From an uncultured Lachnospiraceae bacterium (GTDB lineage: Bacteria > Bacillota > Clostridia > Lachnospirales > Lachnospiraceae): a stretch of 64,000 bases of DNA. The notes under the pieces are model-generated. The model was not told the DNA's origin and searched no databases. It saw nothing but the letters and a program-made list of their open reading frames with translations. Positions 16,501 to 27,222 of this stretch are shown here, piece after piece; position 1 is the first letter of the stretch, and the number at the start of each line of letters is the position of its first letter. A program made the translations under genes and the position numbers. The stretch lies in NCBI GenBank assembly GCA_947175055.1, contig CAMWLJ010000005.1:1-64000 (forward strand), given 5' to 3'.

Positions 16501-17904
16501 ACTGTCACGCCTGCGCTTTCTTCTCCTGCGTCTTTTGCTTCTTCTGCGTCTGTGTCTTCCACGCAGAATCATTGCCATGGAAACTGCCATACCTAAGATC
16601 AGCAGTGCGCATACGATACACACGGCAATGAGGAATCCATCATACATGCGTTCTTCTCTACCGTCCGTTTCCGGTTCTCCTGCTCTGTCTTCTATAGGAC
16701 GTACATCCCCGGAAGCACTTTCCAGCGCTTCTTTCTCTGCCAGCTGCGCAGCGATCTCTTCCGGCGTCTTATAATCCATAGCCGGCAGGGATACCATATT
16801 GCTGGCAGTATATAGATCGTAGCCGTTATAACTGTTCACCACGATACGAGGCACCACCCGGGGAGGCACCTGCATGGTAAAGTGGAATGTATCGGAGGAC
16901 CGATCCGGCCACCTTAAGAGCTCGGAGAAAGTCTCTCCGCCGTCATAACTGTATGCATAATACAGCATACCGCTGTCCCTGTCCGCTGCAGACACCTGCA
17001 CCGTCACTTCACCGTTATCTGCATTCTGTTCCAATACCTCAATGATACAGAATTCCGGTTCCGTACTGTCAGGCGCCACCAGATCCGCTGGTACATCCAC
17101 TACCACATTTTGGTAGCCGCTGTAGTCTACTCCCAATTCCTCAGAACTGAGATTAAAGTATTTCGCGACGGCAGTAGCATCCAGCCTGCCGAAAGCTTTC
17201 AATTTATCATCATGATCATAGAACGGTTTATCATTATCCTGATCCAAATGGCAGTGTTCTATCAATACACAGGGAATATCCCGTTCCGTGGCATGACGGA
17301 TGATCCCATAATAATCGAGTCCCGTACTGCCAAGTCTTGTCTTGATACCTCTGGAATATAGCCCCAGTTCCTGCAGCAGCTCCATCTCAACGCTGGCAAA
17401 CGCATATCCCTTACTATAGTTCTCCCCAAACGCCGATACCCAGCACTCAGCCCCGAACAGCGTATGATGCTCCGACAGGTTAAAGTGCAGACAGAACAGG
17501 AAATCCGCATCAACACTCTTGGCATATTCGCATCGCTCCTCTAAGGAGAGTTCCTGATCGCCGTTTCTGGTCAGATATACGCTGACACCTTCATACTTTT
17601 CCAACTCCTCTTTCATGGCTTCGGCCACGACTATAGTCATCTCTTTCTCGGTGTAATCCTCGTATTCGCCGCCCAGGTTCTCCCCGCCATGCCCCGGATC
17701 TATCACGATCCGCAGCGTATCGTAAACATCCTTCTCCGCGGCACATACGATCATCTTCCCAGCGTCGGCACCGCTGACAATACTGTGCAACTTATCGAAA
17801 AAAACAATACCGCAGACTATCATCATGCCTGTCAAGATACCAACTGTCAATAACCGCACGATCATCATTAAACTTCTCACCATTGTTGTTATATTCCTGT
17901 TCAC
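16492..17904 (-). CDS. N-acetylmuramoyl-L-alanine amidase with two membrane anchors
   Basis: 470-aa Amidase_3 enzyme that cuts the stem peptide from muramic acid in peptidoglycan. N-terminal membrane segment (about 10-35), amidase domain (about 65-245) with IDPGHGGENLGG, catalytic zinc residues and LIEHCHLD, then an Ig-like or CBM-like domain (about 275-370), a second membrane segment near 425-445 and a highly basic tail (RRRRSKRRRRRKRRR). The enzyme is thus held at the membrane at both ends, unlike most members. The GTG at 17904 is the listed start; the ATG 7 codons later is also possible. Confidence 0.88.
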   Translation of the reverse strand: MNRNITTMVRSLMMIVRLLTVGILTGMMIVCGIVFFDKLHSIVSGADAGKMIVCAAEKDVYDTLRIVIDPGHGGENLGGEYEDYTEKEMTIVVAEAMKEELEKYEGVSVYLTRNGDQELSLEERCEYAKSVDADFLFCLHFNLSEHHTLFGAECWVSAFGENYSKGYAFASVEMELLQELGLYSRGIKTRLGSTGLDYYGIIRHATERDIPCVLIEHCHLDQDNDKPFYDHDDKLKAFGRLDATAVAKYFNLSSEELGVDYSGYQNVVVDVPADLVAPDSTEPEFCIIEVLEQNADNGEVTVQVSAADRDSGMLYYAYSYDGGETFSELLRWPDRSSDTFHFTMQVPPRVVPRIVVNSYNGYDLYTASNMVSLPAMDYKTPEEIAAQLAEKEALESASGDVRPIEDRAGEPETDGREERMYDGFLIAVCIVCALLILGMAVSMAMILRGRHRRRRSKRRRRRKRRRDSSS

Positions 17905-17913
17905 TTCCTATTC

Positions 17914-17940
17914 TATTCCCGCAGGCAACGAGTCAAAGAC
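17914..17940. repeat. Half-copy of the short hairpin repeat
   Basis: TATTCCCGCaGGCAACGAGtCaAAG resembles the left half of the hairpin repeat at 5375 but the right half is missing. It lies just upstream of the amidase gene. Confidence 0.4.
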
Positions 17941-17970
17941 TACGTATGTCCGGCCCTATAAGGAAAAAAA

Positions 17971-17992
17971 GAGCCTGCCTAATGGCAAACTC
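17971..17992 (-). terminator. Terminator after the coiled-coil gene
   Basis: On the minus strand GAGTTTGCC-ATTA-GGCAGGCTC followed by TTTTTTT: a 9-bp stem with two G-U pairs and a T run. It ends the transcript of the coiled-coil/coaD unit. Confidence 0.8.
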
Positions 17993-18018
17993 TGTTATTC
18001 AAGCCAACCCCTATGGCT

Positions 18019-18621
18019 TTACATCAAATTCAGTTCAGCCGGTTCACTTTCACCCTCAGCTTCTTTCAACATCTGCTCTACCTCGATCGGACGCAGTTCA
18101 GCGCGATTTGCCTTAACGGTTTCATTATAACCGCTGATCGTATTATAGAAACTCTCATAGTGTTCTGTCGTCGTTGCCAGAGTCGCCGTCATGGCATTTT
18201 CCAGATTGGCCAGCATCTCGTCAAGATACTGCATGGCAGATGTCCGGACACCATTGGCCTCCAAAGTTGCATTATTAAGAATCTCCTGCGCCTGCATCGT
18301 AGCCATCCGCACTACTTCATTGGCCTGTGCGTAAGCCTGCTGCATGATCTCATGCTCATTGATCAACTCCGTAGTCTGCACCGTTGCATCTTTGATCAAT
18401 GCCTCCGCCTTAGTACGTGCATCATTCAAAATGGCTTCCTTATTGGTGATGATCTTCTGATAACGCTTGATCTCATCCGGTGTCTTCATGCGAAGCTCCC
18501 GTAAGAGTTCATCAATCTCTTCTTTATTCACGATTATGTTCGTCTTAGACAAGGGCTGATATTTACAGCCATCAATGTAATCTTCAATCTCATCGATAAG
18601 TTGTTCAATTTTACTACTCAT
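18019..18621 (-). CDS. DivIVA-like coiled-coil protein next to coaD
   Basis: 200-aa, almost wholly helical protein with long heptad-rich stretches (about residues 45-160). Databases often call such Lachnospiraceae proteins ATPase or V-type subunit H-like, but I see no nucleotide-binding motif. The repeated AKAEAL/AQANEV pattern resembles DivIVA or ATP synthase b coiled coils. The conserved neighbourhood with coaD and rsmD is known in the family. Function is unknown; a cell-pole or scaffold role is only a guess. Start at 18621 (MSSKIEQ). Confidence 0.8.
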   Translation of the reverse strand: MSSKIEQLIDEIEDYIDGCKYQPLSKTNIIVNKEEIDELLRELRMKTPDEIKRYQKIITNKEAILNDARTKAEALIKDATVQTTELINEHEIMQQAYAQANEVVRMATMQAQEILNNATLEANGVRTSAMQYLDEMLANLENAMTATLATTTEHYESFYNTISGYNETVKANRAELRPIEVEQMLKEAEGESEPAELNLM

Positions 18622-18726
18622 CTTTATCCCCATTCCTGAATATTCTGTAAGGTTTGGTCTTCTATCTCAGCTTAATTCTGACTTTACACCCCGGCAGGCT
18701 GGGTGTATTCCCTTCTTGACCCTTCC

Positions 18727-19215
18727 TTATTTCACGTGCCCATATTTCTCATAGATCAATTTAGCGACAAATTCCGGCACACATTGAGAAATATCACCAT
18801 TAAAGCTGGCGAATTCCCTGACTGTGGAAGAACTCAAGTATGCATATTCCAAACTGGTGGTCAGAAACATCGTGTCCAGATCACCACCTGAAAATTTCCT
18901 GTTAGTCTGTGCAATCTGCAGCTCGTATTCAAAATCCGTGATCGCCCGCAATCCTCTGATCGCTACATGGATATCCTTCTTCCTGGCATAATCGATCAGC
19001 AGGCCACTGAAGGAATCTACCACCACATTAGGCATATCCTTAGTCGCTTCCTCTAACATCTTAACACGTTCTTCCACAGAAAACAATGGAGTCTTTGTTT
19101 TATTATTCAACACGCTCACCGTTAATTCATCAAAAATTTCGGCTGCACGCCTGATAATATCCAAATGCCCAAAAGTAACAGGATCAAAACTTCCTGGATA
19201 GATTGCTGCTTTCAT
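18727..19215 (-). CDS. coaD: Pantetheine-phosphate adenylyltransferase
   Basis: Fourth step of coenzyme A synthesis: transfers AMP from ATP to 4'-phosphopantetheine. 162 aa with the nucleotidyltransferase motif [24 protein letters not shown] and the C-terminal YLSSSTVRE (the ISSTxxR motif). The ORF track start at 19299 is too far upstream; ATG 19215 has GGGGAG at 6 nt. A TATAAT promoter lies 65 nt upstream, after the rsmD stop. Confidence 0.96.
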   Translation of the reverse strand: MKAAIYPGSFDPVTFGHLDIIRRAAEIFDELTVSVLNNKTKTPLFSVEERVKMLEEATKDMPNVVVDSFSGLLIDYARKKDIHVAIRGLRAITDFEYELQIAQTNRKFSGGDLDTMFLTTSLEYAYLSSSTVREFASFNGDISQCVPEFVAKLIYEKYGHVK

Positions 19216-19278
19216 AATACTCTCCCCTTTATCACGATATCCCCTTTGGGATTCCCGGAAATACTTCCTACTTTTGGC

Positions 19279-19307
19279 ATTATAAATCACTTTTTCCAAA
19301 ATGTCTT
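19279..19307 (-). promoter_or_regulatory. Promoter of coaD
   Basis: Minus strand AAGACA (19302-19307), 17-bp spacer, perfect TATAAT (19279-19284). The -35 is weak; the -10 is ideal. Confidence 0.5.
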
Positions 19308-19314
19308 TACTTTT

Positions 19315-19863
19315 TTAAAAAATTCTGCAAAACACATGCTTGTTCGTCTTATAACATTTCTCCTTCTCCACTATAAATCCCAGATCCTTCACATAAGAAA
19401 AATCACTGTCAAGCGCCGCTTCTATCACGATCAGCGTATTCTCCGTCACATACGGAAGCGTCCGCAGCATCTGCAACACCTGCTGTTCATATGTGCTATG
19501 ATAAGGCGGATCCATAAAGATCACATCCACGTCTTTCTCGTGGATCCCCGGCAGCGCACTCAAGACGTCCTGCCGCAGTACCGTCGCCCGAGCCGTGAAC
19601 CTGGTAAACTGCAGATTCTCCGTGATGCAGGCCACCGCATTCCTGTTGTTCTCCACAAAATAGGAATGTCTTGCCCCGCGGCTTAACGCTTCAATTCCGA
19701 TACCGCCGCTCCCGCTGTACAGATCTAAGAATACGGCATCCGGCAGATAGGGCTGCAGCATATTAAATAATGTCTCTTTTATCCTGTCCGTAGTCGGCCT
19801 GGTATCCATTCCCTCCGGTGTCTTCAGACGCAGGCTTCTGGCCGTCCCCGCTATCACTCTCAT
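19315..19863 (-). CDS. rsmD: 16S rRNA (guanine-966-N2)-methyltransferase
   Basis: 182-aa SAM-dependent methyltransferase acting on G966 of 16S rRNA. Motifs: MRVIAGTARS start, LDLYSGSGGIGIEALSRGA for SAM binding, and the catalytic FMDPPY. The start is ATG 19863, with TGGAGGAAA just upstream; the track start (MEET) is inside the ribosome binding site. Lies between the topoisomerase A gene and coaD. Confidence 0.95.
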   Translation of the reverse strand: MRVIAGTARSLRLKTPEGMDTRPTTDRIKETLFNMLQPYLPDAVFLDLYSGSGGIGIEALSRGARHSYFVENNRNAVACITENLQFTRFTARATVLRQDVLSALPGIHEKDVDVIFMDPPYHSTYEQQVLQMLRTLPYVTENTLIVIEAALDSDFSYVKDLGFIVEKEKCYKTNKHVFCRIF

Positions 19864-19898
19864 AGTTTCCTCCATTCCGGTCTATTCTCTATTCCCTG

Positions 19899-22163
19899 TC
19901 AAATCCTGATCTTTACTCCCTTACCGTCGCGTTTCCCCAACTTGATCTTATTCAGTTCGATTTCCTTTCCGCCATACTCGATCGTCTGCTCCACTGCATT
20001 GCGGGTATAATAAACTGCTTCCAGGCTGTCTTTTGCCCCAAGCTTCATGCCGCGGACGCCGATGGCACCTTTCTTTTTCTCCGGTATCTCCTCCACCGGA
20101 AACCGCAGGAAATACCCGTCCGCTGACTGCAGGACGATATTGCGCTGTTCTTTCAATGTCACAACGCTCACCACTTCATCCTCGTCCGCCAGCTTTGTGG
20201 CCGCCACCGTCCGCTTGGCAACATCAAATTCTCCGCCGTCCACCACCTTTAGCATGGCCTGCCTGGTAGCAAAGATGACCCGGTAAAGATTCAAGTCACT
20301 CTGGCTGGCAGCATAGAGGATAGTCTCCTTTGAAGAATCAAAATTACTGACATTATCCACCGGCACACCCTTGTCGCGAAACTTGCCCATAGGCAGATCC
20401 ATCACTTTCAGAGTATGCAGCTGTCCGGTATTCGTAAACAGGCATACCTTACCCGTATTCTTGCAGACAAAGGCATACTTGTTCTCGCTGTCCGCCGCCT
20501 CCTTGTTTCTCTCATAGGTGGCCGTATCGATTGTCCTGGCGTAACCGAAACGGTCCATCAGGAAGACGATATCCATCTCTTCCACCTTCTTCTCCACATA
20601 GACTGCCTCGCTGGCCTGTGTGATCACCGTTCTGCGGCTCCGTCTGTATTCTTCCCGGATCTCATCCAATTCATTGATGATGACCTGGGCCATGGAATCC
20701 CTTCGGGCCAGGATATCTTCGTAACGGTAGATATTAGCCATGGTATCCTCATGCTCGTTGATCAGCTCCTCGATCTCCAGTCCGATCAGCTTATAGAGCC
20801 GCATATCCAGAATGGCATTTGCCTGTTTCTCGGTGAACATCAGCTGCGCGGCCATGATCTTGGATTCCTTGGACTTAAATTTGATACCGTCGATCTTGCC
20901 CTCGATCAGGCAGGCCTTCGCCATCGCCCTGTCTTTGGAGCCCCGCAGGATCTCGATGATTAGATCGATCACATTGCAGGCCTTGATCAGTCCCTCCTGT
21001 ATCTCCTTGCGTTCCAGCTCTTTCGCCAGAAGATTCGTGTATTTTCTAGTCGTCACCTCGAACTGGAATTTAACGTTCTCCTTAAGGATCTGTTTTAACC
21101 CCATGGTCTCCGGTCTGCCATCGGCGATGGCCAGCATATTGACACCGAAGGTATCTTCCAGCCGGGTCTTCTTATACAGCAGATTCTTGAAGTTCTCCAC
21201 ATCTGCGTCCTTGCGCAGTTCAATGACGATGCGGATGCCCTCCTTGGAGGACTGGTTGGTGATATCCACGATATCCTGTGTCTTCTTGGTCTCTGCCAGA
21301 GCCGCCACATCCATCAGAAACTTGCCGATCCCTGCGCCGATCATGGTATAGGGGATCTCCGTGATCACCAGATTGGTCTTGCCGCCTTTGGCCTTCTCAA
21401 TCTCCACCTTACCGCGGATCTTGATCTTGCCCGTTCCGCTCTCGTAGATTTCCAGCAGTTCGTCTTCATTGATGACAATGCCGCCAGTGGGAAAATCCGG
21501 GCCTTTGACATAGCGCATCAGTTCCCTGGTGGTAATATTCTCGTCCAGCATATAGGCCTTTACAGCTTCGATCACCTCTGCCAGATTGTGAGGCGGGATG
21601 CTGGTGGCCATGCCGACCGCGATACCCTCGGATCCGTTGATGAGCAGGTTGGGAATCTTCACCGGCAATACACTAGGCTCCCGCTCTGTGGCATCGAAGT
21701 TGGGCAGGAAATCCACCACGTCCTTATCCAGGTCGGATAAAAACGCCTCCTGCGTGATCTTCTCCAGTCTGGCTTCCGTGTAACGCATGGCCGCGGCGCC
21801 GTCCCCCTCGATATTTCCGAAGTTGCCGTGTCCGTCGATCAGGGGAAGCCCCTTCTTGAAATCCTGAGACATGACCACCAACGCCTCATAGATCGAACTG
21901 TCGCCGTGGGGATGGTACTTACCCATGGTATCGCCCACGATACGCGCTGATTTACGGTAGGGCCTGTCGTAGCGGATTCCCAGCTCATACATATCATACA
22001 ACGTTCTTCTCTGTACCGGTTTCAGACCGTCCCGCACATCCGGCAGCGCCCTGGCGACGATCACGCTCATGGCATAGTCGATAAATGACTTCTGCATGAC
22101 CTCAGAATATTCTGTCTTGATGATTCTGTCGTTTCTATCATTCACACTCATATTATCTTTCAT
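19899..22163 (-). CDS. Type II topoisomerase subunit A (ParC-like)
   Basis: About 754 aa. DNA-cleaving subunit with catalytic Tyr in [11 protein letters not shown], followed by coiled coil and a C-terminal beta-pinwheel. The GyrA box (QRRGGxG) is not seen, which favours topoisomerase IV over gyrase. The quinolone region reads [10 protein letters not shown], keeping the Ser and acidic residue of sensitive enzymes. Start ATG 22163 has GGAGG at 5 nt. It pairs with the subunit B gene upstream. Many Clostridia carry gyrAB near oriC and this second pair elsewhere. A gyrase assignment cannot be fully excluded. Confidence 0.9.
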   Translation of the reverse strand: MKDNMSVNDRNDRIIKTEYSEVMQKSFIDYAMSVIVARALPDVRDGLKPVQRRTLYDMYELGIRYDRPYRKSARIVGDTMGKYHPHGDSSIYEALVVMSQDFKKGLPLIDGHGNFGNIEGDGAAAMRYTEARLEKITQEAFLSDLDKDVVDFLPNFDATEREPSVLPVKIPNLLINGSEGIAVGMATSIPPHNLAEVIEAVKAYMLDENITTRELMRYVKGPDFPTGGIVINEDELLEIYESGTGKIKIRGKVEIEKAKGGKTNLVITEIPYTMIGAGIGKFLMDVAALAETKKTQDIVDITNQSSKEGIRIVIELRKDADVENFKNLLYKKTRLEDTFGVNMLAIADGRPETMGLKQILKENVKFQFEVTTRKYTNLLAKELERKEIQEGLIKACNVIDLIIEILRGSKDRAMAKACLIEGKIDGIKFKSKESKIMAAQLMFTEKQANAILDMRLYKLIGLEIEELINEHEDTMANIYRYEDILARRDSMAQVIINELDEIREEYRRSRRTVITQASEAVYVEKKVEEMDIVFLMDRFGYARTIDTATYERNKEAADSENKYAFVCKNTGKVCLFTNTGQLHTLKVMDLPMGKFRDKGVPVDNVSNFDSSKETILYAASQSDLNLYRVIFATRQAMLKVVDGGEFDVAKRTVAATKLADEDEVVSVVTLKEQRNIVLQSADGYFLRFPVEEIPEKKKGAIGVRGMKLGAKDSLEAVYYTRNAVEQTIEYGGKEIELNKIKLGKRDGKGVKIRI

Positions 22164-22201
22164 TCTTGCCTCCACTCCGAAGCGTTTTACGCTGAGGACG
22201 C

Positions 22202-22246
22202 GAGCAGAATTCAGGAGTTTTCCGAAGGAATACTCCGATTTTGCTC
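22202..22246. other. Hairpin between the two topoisomerase genes
   Basis: GGAGTTTTCC-GAA-GGAATACTCC (10-bp stem, one mismatch) is enclosed by GAGCA/TGCTC. A second small stem AGCGT/ACGCT lies at 22181-22193 near the subunit A ribosome binding site. There is no T run, so processing or translational control is more likely than termination. Confidence 0.55.
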
Positions 22247-22290
22247 TGCGATCAACTTAAATTTGTGCCAAACCTTCACAAATTCTTGGA

Positions 22291-24234
22291 TCAGATATCC
22301 AGTTCCGCATCCTGGGCGTGCCGGTAGATAAACTCCTTACGGGGCAGTACCTCCGTCCCCATCAGCATCTCTGTCACTTCTGTAGCCATACGGGCGTCCT
22401 CGATCTCCACCTGTTTAAGCAGCCTGGTATCCGGATCCAAGGTAGTCTCCCACAGCTGTTCGGCGTCCATCTCACCCAGACCTTTATATCTCTGCAGGGT
22501 AAAAGGCCCTTTATGCCGCTTCCGATACTTCTCCAGTGCCTTATCATCATAAAGGTATTCTTCCGCCCCCTTTGAGGGCATGACCTTATATAACGGCGGC
22601 ATGGCGATATATACATGTCCTTCATAGATCAATTCCGGCATAAACCGGTAGAACAATGTCAAAAGCAAGGTGGAGATGTGCTCTCCGTCCACGTCCGCAT
22701 CGGCCATGATGATGATCTTGTCATAACGCAGCCTGCTGATATCAAAGTCATTGCCGTACCCTTCCGAAAAACCGCAGCCGAAGGCGTTGATCATAGTCTT
22801 GATCTCCGCGTTGGCAAGAATCTTATCGATACTTGCCTTCTCCACATTTAAGATCTTACCGCGGATGGGCAGGATTGCCTGGAACATACGGTTACGTGCA
22901 GTCTTGGCGCTGCCGCCTGCCGAATCTCCCTCCACGATAAAAATCTCACACTTGGAGGCGTCTCTGGACTCACAGTTAGCCAGCTTGCCGTTAGAATCAA
23001 AAGAGAACTTCTGTTTAGTCAGAAGATTGGTCTTCGCCTTCTCTTCCGTCTTCCGGATTTTCGCCGCCTTCTCCGCACAGCCGATAATACTCTTCAAAGT
23101 TTCCAGATTGCGGTCAAAGAACCGCACGATCTCCTCCCCCGTCACCTTACTCACGATCTTCGCCGCATCCTGGTTATCCAGCTTGGTCTTTGTCTGTCCT
23201 TCAAACCGGGGATCCGGGTGCTTGATGGACACTACGGCGGTCATGCCGTTACGCACATCCGCACCGGTAAAATTAACGTCCTTTTCTTTTAAGATATTTA
23301 AACCTCTGGCATAGGTATTGATCACGTTGGTAAACATGGTCTTAAATCCGGTCAGATGAGTACCGCCTTCTGCATTGTAGATATTGTTGCAGAATCCCAG
23401 CACATTTTCGTGGAATTCATTCACGTACTGTAAGGCTACCTCCACTGTGATCCCTTCTGATTCCCCTTTGTAATAGATCACATCATGGATGGCTTCCTTG
23501 GACTTGTTCATATCCTTTATAAAACCGATAATACCCTCCGGCTCATGGTACTCAATATGTTCGATCTCCTCTTTGCGTTTATCCTCATAAACGATCGTCA
23601 GAGCCGGGTTCAGATAAGCAGTCTCATGCAGACGGCTCTTGACCTCATCTTCCTTAAACCGTGTCCTGTCAAATATGGTATCGTCCGGCAGAAAATTTAT
23701 AGTAGTCCCGGATTCCTTCGTCTTTCCCACCACTGGAAGGAGACCTTCATGCAGCTCCAGGGTTGGGATACCGCGCTCATACCGGTCTTCATAGATATAG
23801 CCGCCTGTCTTCACCGTCACATGCATATGTGCCGACAGGGCATTTACAACGGAAGAACCCACCCCGTGCAGACCGCCGCTTGTCTTATAGGCATCATTGT
23901 CAAACTTACCACCCGCATGAAGTGTGGTAAAGACAAGCCGCTCCGCACTGATGCCTTTCTCATGCATTCCGACCGGGATTCCCCGTCCGTCGTCTGACAC
24001 CGTGGCCGATCCGTCCGCCTCTAACGTCACATGTATGGTAGAACAGAATCCTGCCAGATGCTCATCCACTGCGTTATCCATGATCTCATAGATCAGATGA
24101 TTCAATCCTTTCGTGGAAACACTGCCGATATACATGCCTGGCCGAACGCGCACCGCTTCCAATCCTTCCAAAACGGTGATACTGGACGCATCATATGTGT
24201 TTGCTGTATTTGTCTTCGCCATATTGTCATACAC
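22291..24234 (-). CDS. Type II topoisomerase subunit B (ParE-like)
   Basis: 647-aa ATPase subunit. GHKL domain (about 30-230) with [17 protein letters not shown] and [14 protein letters not shown], transducer with QTKTKL, and TOPRIM domain with [20 protein letters not shown] and RYKGLGEM. Forms the heterotetramer with the A subunit encoded 127 nt downstream. Start uncertain between 24234 and 24222 (MAKTN). The hybrid kinase gene ends only 15 nt upstream, so readthrough from that gene is likely. Confidence 0.93.
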   Translation of the reverse strand: MYDNMAKTNTANTYDASSITVLEGLEAVRVRPGMYIGSVSTKGLNHLIYEIMDNAVDEHLAGFCSTIHVTLEADGSATVSDDGRGIPVGMHEKGISAERLVFTTLHAGGKFDNDAYKTSGGLHGVGSSVVNALSAHMHVTVKTGGYIYEDRYERGIPTLELHEGLLPVVGKTKESGTTINFLPDDTIFDRTRFKEDEVKSRLHETAYLNPALTIVYEDKRKEEIEHIEYHEPEGIIGFIKDMNKSKEAIHDVIYYKGESEGITVEVALQYVNEFHENVLGFCNNIYNAEGGTHLTGFKTMFTNVINTYARGLNILKEKDVNFTGADVRNGMTAVVSIKHPDPRFEGQTKTKLDNQDAAKIVSKVTGEEIVRFFDRNLETLKSIIGCAEKAAKIRKTEEKAKTNLLTKQKFSFDSNGKLANCESRDASKCEIFIVEGDSAGGSAKTARNRMFQAILPIRGKILNVEKASIDKILANAEIKTMINAFGCGFSEGYGNDFDISRLRYDKIIIMADADVDGEHISTLLLTLFYRFMPELIYEGHVYIAMPPLYKVMPSKGAEEYLYDDKALEKYRKRHKGPFTLQRYKGLGEMDAEQLWETTLDPDTRLLKQVEIEDARMATEVTEMLMGTEVLPRKEFIYRHAQDAELDI

Positions 24235-24249
24235 CTCTTGTTTCTCTTC

Positions 24250-26445
24250 TCATTCATTGTACTGAACCATATCCTCCGGCAGATATTCCCGGATCATTTC
24301 TTCCAATCTCTTGTGATCGATAGGTTTCGACAGATAATCTGTAAAACCCTCTTCGAGATATTTCTCTCTTGCTCCTATGACCGCATTCGCCGTAAGTGCG
24401 ATAACGACTGGCGCATTCTGTCGAAAACGTTCCGTCTCCTGCATCCTGTGCAGCGTCTCCACACCGTCCATCACAGGCATCATATGATCCAGCAAAATGA
24501 TATCATAATCGTTTTTGCTAAATTTATCAAGACATTCCTGTCCGCTGATCGCAGAATCAAACTGAACCTTTATTCTCTTTAGCAGTCCTTTGGCCACTGT
24601 AATGTTGACACGGTTATCATCCACTGCCAGGATCCTGGCTGCCGGTGCGATGAATTTCTCGCGGGAATGCTCCCGCTCCGCGAACCGGCGAAGTCTCTCT
24701 TTATAGTCTCCAAGCAGCTCCGGTCCGGCAACTCTCTGCGGTACGGTAAAGGTAAAGACACTGCCCTCACCGTATACACTCTCAACGCGCAGGCTGCCGT
24801 TCATCCTGTCGATCAGATTCATCGTGATGCTCAGGCCCAGCCCCGTACCCTCTACATGTTCATTCTTCAATCTGTCCAATCTGACAAAAGGCTCAAACAA
24901 TACGGAAAGCTTATCCGCCTCAATGCCGATACCGGTATCCGACACTGTGACCTGCAAGTCGATATTATTTTTATCTTTATCCGTAAAATCTATCTTAAGT
25001 GTGACCTGACCCTCTCTCGTATACTTTAACGAATTAGTCAGAAAATTAATGATACACTGCTTGATCCGCTGCTCATCCCCGTAAAGCATCTCCGGCAACA
25101 TCGGATCTGCCTGAATATGTAAGGCAAGACTGCTTTCTTCCGCCCGCATGGTCATCATATTCTCAATATCGGTCAGCATCTTCCCCAGATGATAGTTCTT
25201 CTCCACAATCTCCATCTGTCCGGATTCTATTTTGGAAAGATCCAAAATATCATTGATGATAGAGAGCAGTATCTTACCTGCATTCTGGATATTCAAGGCA
25301 TAATCCTTGATAGAATCGGAACAACTCTCCCGCAGGATCATTTCATTCATCCCCAGCACCGCATTGATCGGCGTTCGTATCTCATGAGACATGTGGGCTA
25401 AGAAAACGCTTTTGGCTGTATTGGCACGCTCCGCTTCCTCTTTCAGGCTGATCAGCTGCTGCGTGTACAGATGTCCTTCCGTCCTGTCGCTGATCCGATA
25501 GATCGTACCTGCCCGACGGTGATTATCATCAAAGATATCGCTCAATTCCCACTGGTAATATTTATTTCTTACCGTAAATCCTTCCTGATTCTTCTCCAAA
25601 AAATCAAATACCGTCTCTTCAATGTCCCGTCGGTCTTTCCAGTCAACTTCCGGAAAGATTCTCGATATTTCCCTGTTTAAATAAATAACCTCCCCATGGC
25701 GGTCAATGACAAGAATGCCTTCCCTGATATTATCGATCACCCGGTCCTTGGCCGTCTTGACCGTATCAAACAGACGATATTTGTACATGACAAATACAAG
25801 AAAACACTCTGTGATCATCATAGACATGGGATAAGGATCGTAATAGCCGAACGCTCCTGACATTCTAAGGAACCACAGGCAGATCGGATTCAGGGCAGCC
25901 AGACAGAGCAGGTACAGCTCAGGCCGTTTCTCTCCCCGGTGCTCCAACGCCGACTGCAGCACGATAAAAGTGATCAGGATGCCGAGGATCATCGTTGTCA
26001 CGACCCACCAGTAATAGACAGGTCCCGGTACGATGGACCACAGATAATATCCGTTCTGCGCGACACGTTCCACTTTCCTGTAAAAGATCGTATTATGATC
26101 GATCGTAAATACAACGATCAGGATAAAAAGATGATCCACCGCATAAAATCGCTTGATCATCCTGACATGCCAATCTTTCAGATGCGTACTGTACAGACAT
26201 GAAAAATACAGAAAACTGAGCAGTCCCATTGTAGTGCCGATATATTCGACCTTGATCGAAAGCCGTGCCGCCTCCTCACTGATACTCTGCAATTCCAGGA
26301 AATATCCTGTCATGTCCAGAAAGGTACAGATTGTCCCCACCAGCAGGATCTTCTGCTGTACGGAAGGTCTGGCCATCCCCACAAACAAGATCATGGCAAA
26401 GCAGATCAGCACGCCGATCCCATGTATTATTATGATCACTCCCAT
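24250..26445 (-). CDS. Hybrid sensor histidine kinase/response regulator, 7TM type
   Basis: 731 aa. Seven membrane segments in the first 225 residues (histidine-kinase N-terminal 7TM region), a PAS domain (about 235-330), HisKA with phospho-acceptor HMSHEIRTPINAVLG (about 350), HATPase_c (N box NFLTNSLKYT, DTGIGI, GTGLGLSI), and a C-terminal receiver (about 610-731) with DD, LLDHMMP and Lys in LSKPID. Signal and output are unknown; no separate DNA-binding regulator is next to it, so the phosphate probably passes to a distant HPt protein or the receiver acts directly. It follows the unknown gene at 26470 by 24 nt. Confidence 0.92.
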   Translation of the reverse strand: MGVIIIIHGIGVLICFAMILFVGMARPSVQQKILLVGTICTFLDMTGYFLELQSISEEAARLSIKVEYIGTTMGLLSFLYFSCLYSTHLKDWHVRMIKRFYAVDHLFILIVVFTIDHNTIFYRKVERVAQNGYYLWSIVPGPVYYWWVVTTMILGILITFIVLQSALEHRGEKRPELYLLCLAALNPICLWFLRMSGAFGYYDPYPMSMMITECFLVFVMYKYRLFDTVKTAKDRVIDNIREGILVIDRHGEVIYLNREISRIFPEVDWKDRRDIEETVFDFLEKNQEGFTVRNKYYQWELSDIFDDNHRRAGTIYRISDRTEGHLYTQQLISLKEEAERANTAKSVFLAHMSHEIRTPINAVLGMNEMILRESCSDSIKDYALNIQNAGKILLSIINDILDLSKIESGQMEIVEKNYHLGKMLTDIENMMTMRAEESSLALHIQADPMLPEMLYGDEQRIKQCIINFLTNSLKYTREGQVTLKIDFTDKDKNNIDLQVTVSDTGIGIEADKLSVLFEPFVRLDRLKNEHVEGTGLGLSITMNLIDRMNGSLRVESVYGEGSVFTFTVPQRVAGPELLGDYKERLRRFAEREHSREKFIAPAARILAVDDNRVNITVAKGLLKRIKVQFDSAISGQECLDKFSKNDYDIILLDHMMPVMDGVETLHRMQETERFRQNAPVVIALTANAVIGAREKYLEEGFTDYLSKPIDHKRLEEMIREYLPEDMVQYNE

Positions 26446-26469
26446 AAGAAAACCCCATTATATATCTAC

Positions 26470-27222
26470 CTAATTATTTTCATTCACTTCATACAGATAT
26501 TCCCGGCCCCGCTTCCCGGCCCGCGAAAGCAGCTGCATATAAGTAAGCAGCGGCAGCGCACTTCCTGACAGGTCCCGGTGTATCCCGGCGGCCTTCGCAA
26601 ACTCCTTTACCGTAAAAGGCTCTTCCAATTCATAGGGCACAAGCTGCAGAAAATCCTCCACACGCTCCATCCGCACCTCATCAAATAAAGCTACCGGCAT
26701 TCGGTCATAACGGCTCGATCCCCGCTTCTTATTCTTGCTCCATCCGTTTAACAGCCGATACTCGTCTATGTCCAGCAGTGGAAAAGCAAAAGACAGATTG
26801 GGATGTCCCAGAAACTGTTTGATCTTATACAGTTCCGGAAACGCGTGATATACATTACCCGTGACCGGAGACTTGTGCCTCTTCGATAATTCTCCCGTCT
26901 CCTCCTCCATCCAGATCACCCATTTATGGTGCGGAATCGGATAGACCACCGTCACAGGATACAACGGCAAAAATACCGCCAGCTTCGGACGAAGTCTGTT
27001 GAAATTGCCGTTCTGAATCTCTATGATCCGCTCTCCCGTATAAATATCCGCTATGTATCCCTCGATAGGCACCTCATGGTAGTCTTCATTCGGTTCATAA
27101 TACAGCTTCATCACCGCATGTACCGTCTTCTCCTGCAGCGTACCGAACCCATGGGGATCATTCTGTTTTAAGAGTACTTTGAGCTTCGCCTGCTCGAAGG
27201 CTTCCTGGTTTAGTGTGTTCAC
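26470..27222 (-). CDS. Uncharacterised protein, possible PD-(D/E)xK nuclease fold with C-terminal winged helix
   Basis: 250 aa, GTG start with AAGGA at 9 nt. I do not recognise a named family. The segment YIADIYTGERIIEIQNGNF has the spacing D-x(n)-E-x-Q typical of the PD-(D/E)xK core, preceded by a strand and an early E in HAVMKLYYEP. The last 60 residues (TVKEFAKAAGIHRDLS...YLYEV) look like a winged helix. A DNA-acting role is inference. It is the first gene of a unit with the hybrid kinase and perhaps the topoisomerase genes. Confidence 0.75.
   Translation of the reverse strand: MNTLNQEAFEQAKLKVLLKQNDPHGFGTLQEKTVHAVMKLYYEPNEDYHEVPIEGYIADIYTGERIIEIQNGNFNRLRPKLAVFLPLYPVTVVYPIPHHKWVIWMEEETGELSKRHKSPVTGNVYHAFPELYKIKQFLGHPNLSFAFPLLDIDEYRLLNGWSKNKKRGSSRYDRMPVALFDEVRMERVEDFLQLVPYELEEPFTVKEFAKAAGIHRDLSGSALPLLTYMQLLSRAGKRGREYLYEVNENN

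Noticed and set aside
21880-21960. Quinolone-resistance change in the ParC-like subunit
   Set aside because: The segment reads HGDSSIYE, keeping the Ser and acidic residue of sensitive enzymes.
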